From positions 8,511,563-8,575,562 of the forward strand of contig JAJEKV010000014.1 of assembly GCA_021234155.1 (NCBI GenBank): 64,000 nt of DNA. The letters are read 5' to 3'. The translations under genes were made by a program, and so were the position numbers. The notes below the pieces were generated by a model, which saw only the letters and a program-made list of their open reading frames with translations, was not told the DNA's origin and did no database searches. Within the stretch, counting starts at the first letter, position 1, and each line of letters begins with the position of its first letter. The stretch is from Isoetes taiwanensis. Lineage: Eukaryota > Streptophyta > Lycopodiopsida > Isoetales > Isoetaceae. Shown here in pieces: positions 36,481 through 47,854 of this stretch.

Positions 36481-37564
36481 AGTTAAAATCCAACATCTGT
36501 GACTAGGCCAAACACTTTTGCAGGCAAGAAAGATGCTTACGGTCAGCCGTGGAAATTGATCTGTTACAGTCAAGTCATGTCATAATAGTAATGGGAGGCG
36601 TGTCAAGCCCAGAAATAGAAAGTATTCAAGAAAATTACATCCACAATCGGTGTTTACCTTGAATATCTTGATTTTAAAGATACATTTACATCCATATTTT
36701 GAACACTGCTCACATTTTTTGGCTAGTTGGCTCTGTCGATCTACCCCCATCTCAATTTGTTCGTAACTGCAAATTTGAGCCTTAGATTTTATCTTGGTGC
36801 AGGCTGTATTTTGGTGTTTTTATTGGAACAAGTTTGGGCCTGAGCGTTTCAGCCTAGGATGATACAATGATGTAGCAACTTTTAAAGTCTTAGATGCATT
36901 GAAGAAAATTCATGAAGATGTTGCAAGTATGTTTATAAGTCTTGGGCAAGAAGAGTAAAGTATAGACCTGCTGCCACTCATTTCAGCTCATGGGACATAA
37001 TGCTTCTATGTGCTTAAAAGCTTGGATCGAAAATGCAAAACTTTGAGGAAGTTTAAGATCTGATGCTGTTCTGGTTTGGAGGCAGTTGTTCTCAAGTGTA
37101 ACTAGTCTGTTACATGCTTCACAATCATGTACGGAGAGGGCATGCAGTTCATACATGAAAATCACTTGACTTTATGAAAATCACCTGACTTTACTCTCTT
37201 TTAAACATCTGCAACTTGTTCCATGTTACTTAATGAAATTTTTGAACTGCCAAAAAGATTTTGAGGTGTATCTAGGGTTTTAGATATTATGTTTCTGTTG
37301 TCTTTCGATTCGATACCTGAAATTTTATCTTGTTGGAATGTGGTTGGATTTTTAGGTGTCATTTTACATTGTTGCCTTTTGCAATTTTATAGTTCATGGT
37401 TTGGGTCCTACAGACCTTGATGTCTTGTGCACATTTCTCATCAAAATAGATAAATTTTTATTACTTCCTTCATGGTCTGGACTTTACCATGTAGGTAGAA
37501 CATTCTCGATCTAGAGTCCACAATTGCGAATGATAAGGAAGTTTCAGGAGGCACAAATGCTGGC
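36481..37564. other. Upstream region of PPR gene
   Basis: No coding frame supported. The PPR frame is open back to a TAG at 37496. A splice acceptor-like TTACCATGTAG just before it would allow an upstream exon, but none was found. Confidence 0.4.
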
Positions 37565-39247
37565 ATGGAGAAAATGAGCAATTCTAGCATCCCCTCCCTT
37601 GTAACAAGGCAGCCAGAAAATTTGCAAGTCCTTATAAGCTTGTGTGAACAAGGACAATTAAAAGAGGCGATCCATCATCTACAGCAGCAAAATGTAATAC
37701 GCATGGATACGCCCACTTATGCAGCTATCTTGCGTGCTTGCGGTAATGCCAAGGCACTTCATCAAGGTAAGCTATTCCATGCTTGTTTATTAAGAAGTGG
37801 AGTAGGATCTTCCATGTTTTTGCAGAACCTTGTATTAGAAATGTATGGCAAATGTGGTGTTCCAGAAAATTCTTGGACGGTATTTGAAACAATGGTCGAA
37901 CAGAATATTTTCTCATGGACTGCTATAATTGTAGCTTATGTTGAGCATGGCAATGGCCAAAAGGCTCTTGACCTCTTTGTGCAGATGCAATTGGGAGGTT
38001 TTAAGATAGATAAAATTGTTGTTCTGACTATTATAAAAGCATGTAGCAATCCGGCATTTTTTGCAGAGGGAAGGTTGGTCCATTCTCTTGTTTTGAGATA
38101 TGGGTTTGCGATTGATGATGATCTGGGTGCTGCACTTGTACACATGTATAACAAATGTGGGAAATCAGGAGATATTGCTCAACTATTTGATACAAACCTC
38201 GCCAGAAGGGGCATCTGCATGATTAAATCAGATGTGCACCATGGAATTCCAAGAAAACATATGTATCAATTTCAGAAAATCCAAGAAGCAGGCTTTAAAC
38301 TGAATAAGGTCATGTTTATAGGAACTCTAAAAGCCTGTTCTAGCCTACACGAGGGAAGAATGATTCATAGTTCCATCTTGCATTTTACACTTGATTTAGA
38401 TATAACTGTACAGACTGCCCTTACTAGCATGTATGCGAAGTGCGAGAGTTTGGAGGAGGCACAGATGGTGTTTGCAAAAATTTCTCCAAAAGGGTTAGTG
38501 TCGTGGAATACCATGCTTGGGATATGTCTTAAATATAGCCAACATACAGAGTCTTTGCAACTCTTTCAGGAAATGCAACAACAAGACATAAAACCAGATG
38601 CATTTACTTATAGTACCATCCTCAGTGCATGTGCAGACATAGGAGCTGTAGGGCTAGGTAGGTCAATCCAGAGCTGCATAGAGGACCAGTTATTAGAGCT
38701 GAATACTATAATTGCCAATACCTTAATCAATATGTATGGAAAATGTGGGAGTCTAGAAGAGGCTAGTATGGTGTTCATGAAGATGTCTCGAAGAGGCATC
38801 CAGTCTTGGAACTCCATCCTTGCTGTACATGCCCTTCAAGGACATGATAGAGAGGCATTTCGTTTGTTCCACCTAATGCAGAAATTAGGAGTTAAAGCAA
38901 CACATGTCACGTTTGTTGCCATTCTTTCATCTTGCAGCCATGGAGGCTTGCTAGATGAGGGATGCCACAATCTCCTTTCCATACGCAATCATGGCCTGTG
39001 TCAAATAACGGAGCACTATGGATGTATTGTTGACCTTCTTGGAAGGGTAGGTTGGATGGATGAGGCAGAGGATCTTATTAGGGAAATGCCCTTTCCATAT
39101 GACGTCGTCGTATGGAGAGCACTGATGGGTGCATGTAAGGTTCATAAGGATTTGGAAAGAGGGAAACATGCTGCAGAGCAAGTGTTCAAACTGGACCCTG
39201 AAGAACCATCAGCCCACGTATTCTTATTAAATGCCTACCGTGGTTAA
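37565..39247 (+). CDS. PLS-class pentatricopeptide repeat protein
   Basis: A 560-residue PPR protein. These proteins bind organellar RNA base by base and act in editing, splicing or stability in chloroplasts or mitochondria. The start is the first ATG after an in-frame stop at 37496, with a second Met three codons on. Repeats run in P-L-S order from about residue 48, for example TYAAILRACGNAKALHQGK, LEMYGKCGVPENS, FSWTAIIVAYVEHGNGQKA, TSMYAKCESLEEA, VSWNTML, YSTILSACADIGAVGLGR and INMYGKCGSLEEA. One unit around residues 205-245 is degenerate. The last units match the start of the E motif (VVWRALMGACKVHKDLERG), but the protein stops after FLLNAYRG, so most of E and any DYW deaminase domain are missing. 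No obvious transit peptide is visible. It may be a real short PLS-E protein or a recent pseudogene. Confidence 0.82.
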   Translation: MEKMSNSSIPSLVTRQPENLQVLISLCEQGQLKEAIHHLQQQNVIRMDTPTYAAILRACGNAKALHQGKLFHACLLRSGVGSSMFLQNLVLEMYGKCGVPENSWTVFETMVEQNIFSWTAIIVAYVEHGNGQKALDLFVQMQLGGFKIDKIVVLTIIKACSNPAFFAEGRLVHSLVLRYGFAIDDDLGAALVHMYNKCGKSGDIAQLFDTNLARRGICMIKSDVHHGIPRKHMYQFQKIQEAGFKLNKVMFIGTLKACSSLHEGRMIHSSILHFTLDLDITVQTALTSMYAKCESLEEAQMVFAKISPKGLVSWNTMLGICLKYSQHTESLQLFQEMQQQDIKPDAFTYSTILSACADIGAVGLGRSIQSCIEDQLLELNTIIANTLINMYGKCGSLEEASMVFMKMSRRGIQSWNSILAVHALQGHDREAFRLFHLMQKLGVKATHVTFVAILSSCSHGGLLDEGCHNLLSIRNHGLCQITEHYGCIVDLLGRVGWMDEAEDLIREMPFPYDVVVWRALMGACKVHKDLERGKHAAEQVFKLDPEEPSAHVFLLNAYRG

Positions 39248-39842
39248 CCAGGTGATGGACAAAATGTCTTTACATGGGCATTGTGTTACTTGGTCTGCGA
39301 AAGCAAGTTACATTTTAGGTGGTCCAACAGAAGTGACAGTGCATTGTCATGTGGATATTTCCATGTGTGCAAGTTGCTAGTTACCTTCATACTATGCTGG
39401 AAGCTTCTTATTCCTGCTGAATAAAGTAAATGATTTAGGAAAATCAGCTGCACACTCCGGTGCATTTTGAGAAGGTTTTGACCCATGACACAGTTCCGTC
39501 AAGACAATTAAAGATTGGAAAAACAATGGGTAGTGGCTCTGGTGAGCTTTGTAACATGGTGGTATGTATGTTTAATACGTTTATGTAGATGTTTTTGAAA
39601 TTTTCCTTGTACTTTGGCCTTTCCCAAGGGGGCATTTTTGCCTTTTGGAATTTATTTCAAAGGGGACAAAAATACTAAGGCTTGACATAAATACAAATCT
39701 ATCCAATCAAACATACATAAGAGCTTCTTATTCTATGGATAGATTCTACTTTAACTGTTATTTGCATTTGTTACAGGTGGATTGTCTACGATATCTTTTG
39801 GATGACTGATGGCATCTTTCCCAGCATTTGGGCTTCAGGGTA
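39248..39842. other. Downstream of PPR gene, no gene seen
   Basis: No frame continuing the PPR E or DYW motifs was recognised downstream of the stop. Confidence 0.5.
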
Positions 39843-39952
39843 GACTGCATTATGCAGCCCCCTCCCCTTGTATCGCTGATATCTGGCCCTCTAGGCTTGG
39901 ATTGGAGGGCTGGGATTGTGCCACGTCGGAGGGGGGGCTGTATAATGCAGTC
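39843..39952. repeat. 110-bp inverted repeat (hairpin or MITE-like)
   Basis: The arm at 39843-39865 (GACTGCATTATGCAGCCCCC...) pairs with 39928-39952 with one or two differences. Inside, GCCCTC and GAGGGC form a second stem. It could be a tiny MITE or a folded RNA; no target-site duplication was established. Confidence 0.6.
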
Positions 39953-40089
39953 GTCCCGGGCTTCCAACGAGGCCCCAACCCCAAGCACAAAAATCCTTTT
40001 TTAACATTAGCTCTTGAATTAATTTACTCTGCATGTCACCAAGAAACTATAACTACTTAAGAAACTATACCTACTAAAGGCTGCAGATA

Positions 40090-40350
40090 GATTGGGATTA
40101 GACCAAGGGGAAACCAAGATTTCATTGACTAAAGCTTGGACCTTATTGTGTTCTAAAACAATACATTTCTTTCATTGGGTCCTTCTACAAGGACTATGCA
40201 CTATGCTGAATAGAGGGATTGTTGAACAAGATTTTTGTCCACTGGGATGTGGAGCCCGAGAGACAATGGATCGTCTCTTTTTTTGCTTGATCATAGGAGA
40301 TCAGTTATTGGGTTACAGGTGTATCAGCTGTCATGGCCAACGCTTCTAGC
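40090..40350 (+). mobile_element. LINE zf-RVT fragment
   Basis: The frame with KAWTLLCSKTIHFFHWVLLQ and CPLGCGARETMDRLFFC fits the plant LINE zf-RVT domain (W-x-hydrophobic run, then CxxxC and ET..LFF.C). Only the domain remains. Confidence 0.6.
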
Positions 40351-41264
40351 TAATATAGGTGCAGATATCAATATATCCTTGCTATGCTTCAATGCTAATA
40401 GAATGCTGACATAGAAATTGCGTTTTATAAAAAAAGCACTATATTTAAAGCTAAAGAAAGCTTCCAATATGAGTTTATAGGACAATATATTGCAATTTCA
40501 TGATATAATGGATTAATATAAGTTCTTCAATATTCTTGAGGATAAGAAGACAGCAGAAGCCTAAAATTGTTTGTGCAAATTGTAGCAAACTGTAGAATCC
40601 GCAACCGATCTTGACAAAAGCATTGTGATGATATAAATGGGACGGTCGAGTCTTTGAATCTTCATTTCCTTGTTGCAAAACATTTTTGATCTCTCTTACA
40701 AACCTGCAAGATCAAAAAGCTTATTGAATTTGAGAGGGATCCATAGAGTCAATAGATGTAGGGGGGATGGTAGGAATCTTTGGATGGTATGGATCTTTTG
40801 ATCAGTGGAGATGGAGTTAATGATAAAGAGTGCAATAAGATTGAATAAGAGTGGAGGTGGAGTTAATGGTAAAGAGTGCATTAAAATTGGATAAGAGGTT
40901 GCCTGCAATGCCCATGACGTAGGACTTAGCCATCCATAAGATATCTCTAATTAGCCCGTAGAAGCCTTGTTGTACCATGAACAGAAGCAATGTGCCATAA
41001 GCATCTGCCACATCCTATGAATGTAAAAGAGTTTTCAATATCTTATGAATGGCCTTTCTGTGAAACTGAAGTGATTATTGTAAATAAACTAGTAGAGATA
41101 GTGCATCTGGATAACTTCTCTGGTAAAAACACTATTCCAGATCCTTTACATAGCATCCTTTGTTCTAATCATAGCTCTTACTGACCACTGATTATGAGGA
41201 GTGAAGATACTCTGATGTTCTCCTTTCTCTCTATCTTCATATCTATCAACCTCCACCTTTTCAT
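40351..41264. other. No gene seen; small tandem duplication
   Basis: AT-rich. A roughly 53-bp unit (GTGGAGWTGGAGTTAATGRT) is tandemly duplicated near 40803-40905. No gene recognised. Confidence 0.5.
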
Positions 41265-43315
41265 TATGGATCTCATTTTCCTCATGGAAACATGGGAACA
41301 TGCAGGGCATAGAGTGCAGAGGCAAGCGGGGGCTTTGGGGGGGGGCTACTATCATGCAACCTTGGTGCAGTCAGTCTCGCTATACAAAACAGACAGGCAC
41401 AATCGCTACTTGTGGGTGCGCATGTAGCCTCTTCCTAGCAGCATGCTACTCTCCACATGCCGAGAGCAACTTCTATAACATTCATTCAGGTGTGGATAGA
41501 TTGGAGCCCTATGTCGATCTATATGATGACACAACAGCACTAACAATTGGGCAAGGTCATCCTGCTTGGAGAAGCTGAACAGGTCTGAAATTTGAGCCCC
41601 TAGTAGAGGACGTCTTGCAGTTGAACCCCGCAGAGGTGTCTTGGCCAAGGATATTAGATGACAATCATATTTCATGCTATGGCAGGCAGTTGTTGTTGCT
41701 GGGTAGTATCTTTGACCTAGTTATTTGTAATGGGTTGGCACAATGGCCGGCTTCTGGTCGCTGCACTTGTAGACAAGAGAACCAAGGGGGCGGCTCCAAT
41801 GTGGTGGATTACGTGCTGGCAGAGGAACAGGATCTGCACCTGGTTACCCATTTTTACATTGGAACAAACACTCAGGACGAGGAAGCAGACTCAGACCACC
41901 AGCCCCTCTTCTTGCATGTAAATTGGCAGGCTCCCCATGCAACGATGTAGACCTCCTGACCTATACTCCAGAGGACATGCAACATCACCTGGATGTTTCT
42001 GACACTTTTTGCCAATTCATTGGCATGCGAGTTAACTTGGCCAAAACTAGGGTGCTGTTAGTTTCATCATCCTGTCAGCCAAGGCTTTCCTCATTCACTT
42101 ATATGTGGAGGTGGCTCCAACCTACAAGTATTTGGGGATCGGATTCTCTACTACACCCACTGGGATGCTGCCAAGTTGCATGTCACGGCGAGTTGGAAAG
42201 CACTATATGCCATGCAGAGCAACAACCACAAGGCGGAGTTGTATGCCTTGGGCCACCAGTCACACCTGTTTAGGGGTCTTGGTCGAGCCGGTTCTCTTGT
42301 ACGGAGCAGAGGTGTGGGGTCCGATGATATCCCTCACCACCTGGAATTACCTCGAGCAAGTGCAGAAAGCCTTCTTGGCACGAGCCCTTGAGGTAAAGTC
42401 CTCAGTTCCATACCAGATCCTACTTCAGGAGACAGGTTTTCTACCCCTTTAAAGGGCTGCATTGGAATGCCATATTATTTACTTCCAGAAGGTGGTCGCT
42501 ATAGATGATACACGTTTGCCCAACCTTGCTTTAGCCGTAGCAATGGGTCCCCAACGCCTCAAAGCCTGCTGGAAGGACAAGCAGGCTCAATGGTTCTCTC
42601 TCACGTTGAGATGTACAGGCAAACGGATGCGTATATGTGCGGACAAAGAAGGATCACAATGCACTAACACTGTACCTAGATGCTAGTTTCCTTCGCACAC
42701 TCTGGGATGCAGATGCTCTGACACATGTTAAGATGGCACACTATCAGCAGCAAGTCAATCCTATGCTTGCGAGAGGCCCGCACCAATATTTATGCACCCA
42801 TTTGCCCATGAAGAAGCGCATAATTATAGCTTCCATTCGTACGGGTGCACATAGTCTCCGCATTGAGACAGGGCATTGGACTCGGGAAGCACGGAAGGAT
42901 AGGCTTTGTCAGTGTTGCCACCAGGGCACCATTGAAGATGAATGTCATGCCCTTCAGATCTGCCCAGCGTTTGCCCATATCTGAGTGTGGTATGTTCGGT
43001 TAGTTGTGTCTGACCAGCCGTTGCATGAGTTATTGAATACGGCGTCCGTGGGCTTGTTGGGGTCATACCTCCAGGAGGTTATAGATACACAGGCTCAGTT
43101 GTGTCCTCCGGGACAGTACTGAATTGTCCTATACAATTGTACAGTGTACCAGCATACTTATTATTGCTAAGGTTTTTCCCTCAAAAACCCTTCGGGGTGT
43201 GGGGTTTTTTAATCCTGATAGTAATACGCTTGCTGCTCTCCTTTTGTTTGGGTCCCATAGGCCAATTGGTCTCCGTGGACGATAAAAAATCTATTCTATT
43301 CTATTCTATTATTTC
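41265..43315 (+). mobile_element. Truncated LINE, (ATTCT)n-tailed family
   Basis: Degenerate endonuclease pieces start with LMETWEHAGHRV (compare VETWEH in the full LINE) and include NVVDYVLAEEQD and DSDHQPLFLHV, the last endonuclease motif. They pass straight into post-YADD sequence (IGMRVNLAKTRVLLVSS), so the polymerase core is deleted. Then come LLYGAEVWGP, HSLRIETGHW and a CCHC knuckle CQCCHQGTIEDECHALQIC, a 3' UTR and a (TTCTA)n tail. Multiple frameshifts; dead copy. Confidence 0.85.
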
Positions 43316-43426
43316 TGTTATATCTCATTTTTCTATGACCTTTGCAAAGCTCCATGTATCCTATGAAAATGGAATTAGTTGGTACCAAGAACATTTAAAT
43401 TGGAATTGGAAAGCTTATGTTACCGC

Positions 43427-43505
43427 GATGGTGGCGATGGTGGCGCGATGGTAGCGATGGTGGTGCGATGGTGGCGATGGTGGTGCGATGGTGGCGATGG
43501 TGTGC
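43427..43505 (+). repeat. GCGATGGTGGCGATGGTGGT minisatellite
   Basis: Short tandem array of a roughly 20-bp G-rich unit, with three to four copies. Confidence 0.85.
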
Positions 43506-44034
43506 GATCCGACGGAAATGTCCAGCTAAGTGCATCTCTCTCTCAGATCTCATTGTTCTTAATACGCTAGTTTTCTCAAAAGATTAGGATTGGATTATGT
43601 TCACCATTCTTAGGAAATAAGCTATGTATTATTGAAATGTATGATTGCCCTGGTCGGAAGAGAACAGCCAGATATCTATGTATGAACAGGGCGTACCGCT
43701 GATAGATCATGACGGACAGTTGTTGTAGGAAATTTGAAATTTAAGATAGATAAGGATCGAAAACATGCAACTCAAGAGGCGCAATTGGAGCATAAAAGGG
43801 GAACATCGGTAAGGGGGAGCTCAAGGTTCCGGCGACGGGCGATTCAAAATTCAAAATCTAGGAGCCGTTAGGAAATAAGTAAAATAAAAGAAATCAGAAA
43901 TCGTAAAAAGAAAAATTCAAGGAATTTGGAAATAAAGGGGAGGAAACGTGGCAAAGTGGCGAGATGACACTAGACGAATATCCAGCGGCAAAGGACGGGA
44001 CACGTGGACAAAGGAGAAAGTGAGAAAAAAAAGA

Positions 44035-44066
<32 letters not shown>

Positions 44067-44550
44067 GGGGTAGAAATAGAGATATAGAGAAATAGAGAAA
44101 TATAGAAATATAGAACTATATATAATATAGAACATCGTAAATTAACGACTATGACTGGACAAGACGGGTAGTAGTGATCATGACAACTACAGATAGCCAT
44201 AATAATGAGCAGTGTAGTGAAAATAGGAAAGGTACACATGTCAGCTATCGGGCTAGGGATGCGTGGCGAGGATTCGCAGATGAAAACTCTAGGGACAAGA
44301 TAGGACAAGACTGGCATTTAAGACGGACGGCCGGAATTAAGTAGGCGGGAAACCGGACAGATTTCGTAAACCCTAAATACCCTAAATACTATATATAACA
44401 GTTACAACGAGAGAAAGAGTAACAGTGAAGGCGCCCTTTAGAACTCAGTTTCTCCCGGTCGCTTGAGCGCCTGCTCCTAAGGTCCTGGAAATTCAGCCGA
44501 GCAAGGAAGCGCCAGCAAGTCTCAACATCCGTCACAGCTCAGGATCAAGT
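43506..44550. other. No gene seen; A/G homopolymer tract
   Basis: Includes an unusual homopurine run at about 44025-44071: roughly 30 A with two G, then 12 G. TATATATAAC near 44390 is a TATA-like element upstream of the small ORF at 44551. Confidence 0.5.
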
Positions 44551-44790
44551 ATGGACAAGGGGAAGAAGATTCTTGTGGATGTAGATGAAGAAAAGAAGGT
44601 CGGCAAGAAGCGCCCCAACTCCGGCACCCCAGGCAACTTAACAGTGCCATTCAATCCCGAGCTTGAGGACCTTAATCCGTGGTGCATTTGCTTCGACAAA
44701 TGTATGTGCCTGAGCAGAGGTTTGCCATCATGCATCACCGCGGCCGAAAGTGCATTGTGCAGATCGTGGATGAAATTCACCACGCCTTGA
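44551..44790 (+). CDS. Small hypothetical ORF
   Basis: 79 codons from a true ATG, about 160 bp after a TATATATAAC box and an 'AAACCCTAAATACCC' telo-box-like stretch. It has a basic N-terminus (MDKGKKILVDVDEEKKVGKK) followed by NPWCICFDKCMCLS with four cysteines nearby. No family recognised. The promoter-like upstream and lack of continuation suggest the start of a degenerate repeat-borne gene rather than a complete small gene. Confidence 0.3.
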   Translation: MDKGKKILVDVDEEKKVGKKRPNSGTPGNLTVPFNPELEDLNPWCICFDKCMCLSRGLPSCITAAESALCRSWMKFTTP

Positions 44791-46189
44791 TCCCATGCGG
44801 GATAGCCAATATACCCTAGGATTGCTTGAAGTACTCGGAGTATTAGGCGACAAGAATGACTCGGTGAGGCGCCAGGACATGGATCGAACCATGCAGTGCT
44901 TCAATAGGTTGCAGGTTCATGCCGCCATACAAAGATCCTCGAGTTATCAACACAATCTTCTGGTGTGTGATTTCGGTAAGGTTTGTATTTATCACGTGTG
45001 AGAAGAACCCCATCGATTTTTGTGCGGGGAGGTATATGGGGAGGAATCTCGAAAAAGTTAAAAAAATCGGGGAGCCATCTTCCGAAAAGAAGTTAAAAAA
45101 TTAGTTATGGTCAGGAAAGGAGTTTGATCAGCATGAAATCAGGTGAGGAGACGAAAAGAAGTAGGGAGGCCCAAGCAGATGCATGCCATGCTCTCCTTTT
45201 GTTATACTCTTTTTATCTTTTGATCTTTTGATCTTTTTATCTTTTCCTCTTTTTATCCTTTCATATCTTTTTGTCTTCTTGCTCTACTCTTTTCTGCTGT
45301 CGGTTCAAAAGAATCCGTTGTTCAGATAGTTAGGTTCAGAAACTGCAACAACTTTCAAGGAGGCACTATGAATAGATAATAGACATCGGCATCTGACTGT
45401 AACAGATCAATGCAGGTAAGTATTCCCGATCAGAAGGGATACAAACCCTGTTTGTTTGTGTGAGGAAAAATGATTTTGGATAAGAATTGGTGAAAAGCTA
45501 AGAAATGTAAGTGAGAGAAGAACTCTCCTGTTAATGTATAATTTTTGCAGTAAGCATAGCATCGGATGTTATCCATAGTAACTTTGTCCCAATGCCGATT
45601 ATTCTTTCTCTAAAGCAAAAGGACATATCCCATATCTGTATTTCGTGATCTACTAGGATATAACCAAACCAGCGAACTAACAGCTGTAAGGGGGAATGTC
45701 TGCACACATCTCGGGGGTGACTATACGAAACCATATTGGGTGATATGTAGTAAATTAGTAAATCAGGAAAGGGTACCAAAATTAAACATAAGATACAGGT
45801 ATATGAAGCTAGGAAGATGCATATTAGCAGGTTGGCAGAAATACGATTGAAGGTAAGGGAGGGCGTATGTGTAAGGTGGCAACGACTCCTCGGGCATGGG
45901 CCCATATAGAGGACGAAAGAAATATAATAATAAGAAATATAACGAGGTGTGTAAATGTACTATACAGGTTGTATTGAGGTAATCATGTATTAAGGAAGGT
46001 ATAGATATAATTGCAAGGAGGAATAGGATAGATACTAACGCAGACGTACGCAAGCGACCTGTTACCAGTACATGTGAAAAGAAGAAGTTGGGCGGATACG
46101 TGAAACCCTATTAATCTACCAACCCGAGAGACGTGACGAAAACGAAGAAGAGACGAACAGAAACCAGATAAATAGGGGGGTCCAGGAGT
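44791..46189. other. No gene seen
   Basis: Contains a pyrimidine-rich tract (CTTTTTATCTTTTGATCTT-like, about 45200-45290). No supported gene. The left edge of the downstream LINE may lie in the last part. Confidence 0.5.
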
Positions 46190-46867
46190 AGATGGTGCAA
46201 AGGGTGGAAGGCTAAGCTATGGGACAGAGGGACGGGTGTCTCCGCCATACGCCAGGACAGAGTGGGAAAATAGCCCACCGGCTGGTGCCGACTGCTAAGC
46301 AACAGACACCAGCTTACCCAGCCCATAGAATGGAAACGAAAATGGAAGTGGAAAGACAGAGGTTGCCAAGTACGGGATAGTGGGAGGCAACTCCCCGGCC
46401 GTACACCAGGACAGTGAGGATCCGATCCTCCGGCTGGTGCACCAAAGTCACAAAAAAACCACTCCCAAAATGATACAAAGAAAGCAAATCAGTCCATATG
46501 GTACCGAAAATCACTGAATCCAGGGAATTGAATACAAATCTAAGGGGCAGCCATAAAACGCCGATAGTAAATGGCAGACGCGAACATTCAGTAATCATAT
46601 CTTAGATAGGATGATTCGAATTTTGAAATTCAAAAACTAAAAGAATACGGGGGGAAAAGGACCGAACGGATAAATAAAGGAACAAGATATAGTAAGCCCA
46701 CGGAAGAGATATAGAAAACAGGAAAGCACAGGAGAGAGTGAGCGGCGGGAAGGGAAGTCGGCGAAGCGGAATCACCACAAAAACAGAAAGAAGAATGGCT
46801 AGCCAAGCAGGAGCGGGGGGCAAAGGTGGAAGAACTCAAGCAAGATCTGCAGGACTTCTTGGCACAG

Positions 46868-47854
46868 ATGGACGCAAGGCTGGAAGCCAGGGTTCCGAGG
46901 ATGGAAGCACTGAACACATTGGCGGGCGCGGTGCAACAGAACAAAGAGGCAATAGGGAAAGTGGAAGAACGGGTGCAGGTGGTGGAAGATACAGAGGTGG
47001 AAATTCGGAAGAGGATGGAAGAGGTAGAAAAAGAAAAAGCGGAAATCATACAAAGGTTGGTGATATTAGAAAAGCAACAAATAGATCTAGATGCGTGGCA
47101 GAGTTTTGATAGGATTAAACCGCACATAGTGGAGTTCAAAGAACAGGAAAGGATTAAACTTGATGTAAGATTGATAGGAGTAGCCGAGAGGCCTAACGAA
47201 GACACGTTTCGTGTCACTGCAGAGATTATGGAGAACGTTTTTCAGGAACACAGGAATGTGATAGTAAAAGCAGCAAGAGCAGGGGCTTGGAGAGGGAGAG
47301 TGAGACATATAAATGTGACTATGAGAGATCTGGCAGCCAAAGAAAGAATCATTCACGCAGGGTTCAAACTCAGGAATGGCCTCAAAGTACAAGAGGCCCT
47401 AACACCCATGCAGAGACAGGGGTTACACAGAGAACTGGCGAAAGTCAGAGAGCTGAGTCGGGTGGGAGTACAAGCAGGGGTAAAGAATGGGAAACTATAC
47501 CTCAAAAGAGGACGGGAGAACACACCGCAAGAACCGACAACGCAGAGAGATGGAATGGACCTGCAGGGGCCGAGGGGAGATGGGAATCAAGAAACGGAGG
47601 TAATGAGAGGGCAAGGACAGCTGAAGCAGATGAGGGAAATAACACCATCAGGGGCAATAGATCGGGAAACAGCCCCCAAGATTCTAACACAAACACAGTT
47701 AGGATGGGGAAGCGGAAAAGAGGTCGGAAGGGACCTAGACAAGAACATAAAGCTGACAAGGGAGAGAGTGGGGGATCAGAGAGCAAGAACGAGAGGACAG
47801 CTGAGGAAAGGACACGCAATAGAACAGCAGGGAGACAGGGGGGTGCAGAAATGA
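46868..47854 (+). CDS. LINE ORF1 protein (coiled coil + RRM-like)
   Basis: The frame is open from 46742, where a TGA precedes it; the first in-frame ATG is at 46868 (MDARLEARVPRMEAL). The product is about 328 residues. It has an N-terminal heptad-rich coiled coil (IGKVEERVQVVEDTEVEIRK and on) and then a segment like the L1 ORF1p RRM (KLDVRLIGVAERPNEDTF, later RHINVTMRDLAAKERI). A basic C-terminal part follows (HRELAKVREL, then GKLYLKRGR). L1 ORF1p trimerises and coats LINE RNA. The region upstream of the ATG reads as plausible coding sequence (KQKEEWLAKQERGAKVEELK), so the true start may be non-AUG or lost. Its stop overlaps the ORF2 start. Confidence 0.75.
   Translation: MDARLEARVPRMEALNTLAGAVQQNKEAIGKVEERVQVVEDTEVEIRKRMEEVEKEKAEIIQRLVILEKQQIDLDAWQSFDRIKPHIVEFKEQERIKLDVRLIGVAERPNEDTFRVTAEIMENVFQEHRNVIVKAARAGAWRGRVRHINVTMRDLAAKERIIHAGFKLRNGLKVQEALTPMQRQGLHRELAKVRELSRVGVQAGVKNGKLYLKRGRENTPQEPTTQRDGMDLQGPRGDGNQETEVMRGQGQLKQMREITPSGAIDRETAPKILTQTQLGWGSGKEVGRDLDKNIKLTRERVGDQRARTRGQLRKGHAIEQQGDRGVQK

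Noticed and set aside
37565-39247. Calling the PPR protein a DYW editing enzyme
   Set aside because: No HxE or CxxC deaminase motifs are present; the protein ends within the E motif.
39758-39988. 76-codon minus-strand frame
   Set aside because: It spans the inverted repeat at 39843-39952 and has no domain.
46738-47109. Alternative plus-strand frame over LINE ORF1
   Set aside because: Overlaps the ORF1 frame with coiled-coil and RRM-like features; its Gly/Arg-rich content has no motif support.
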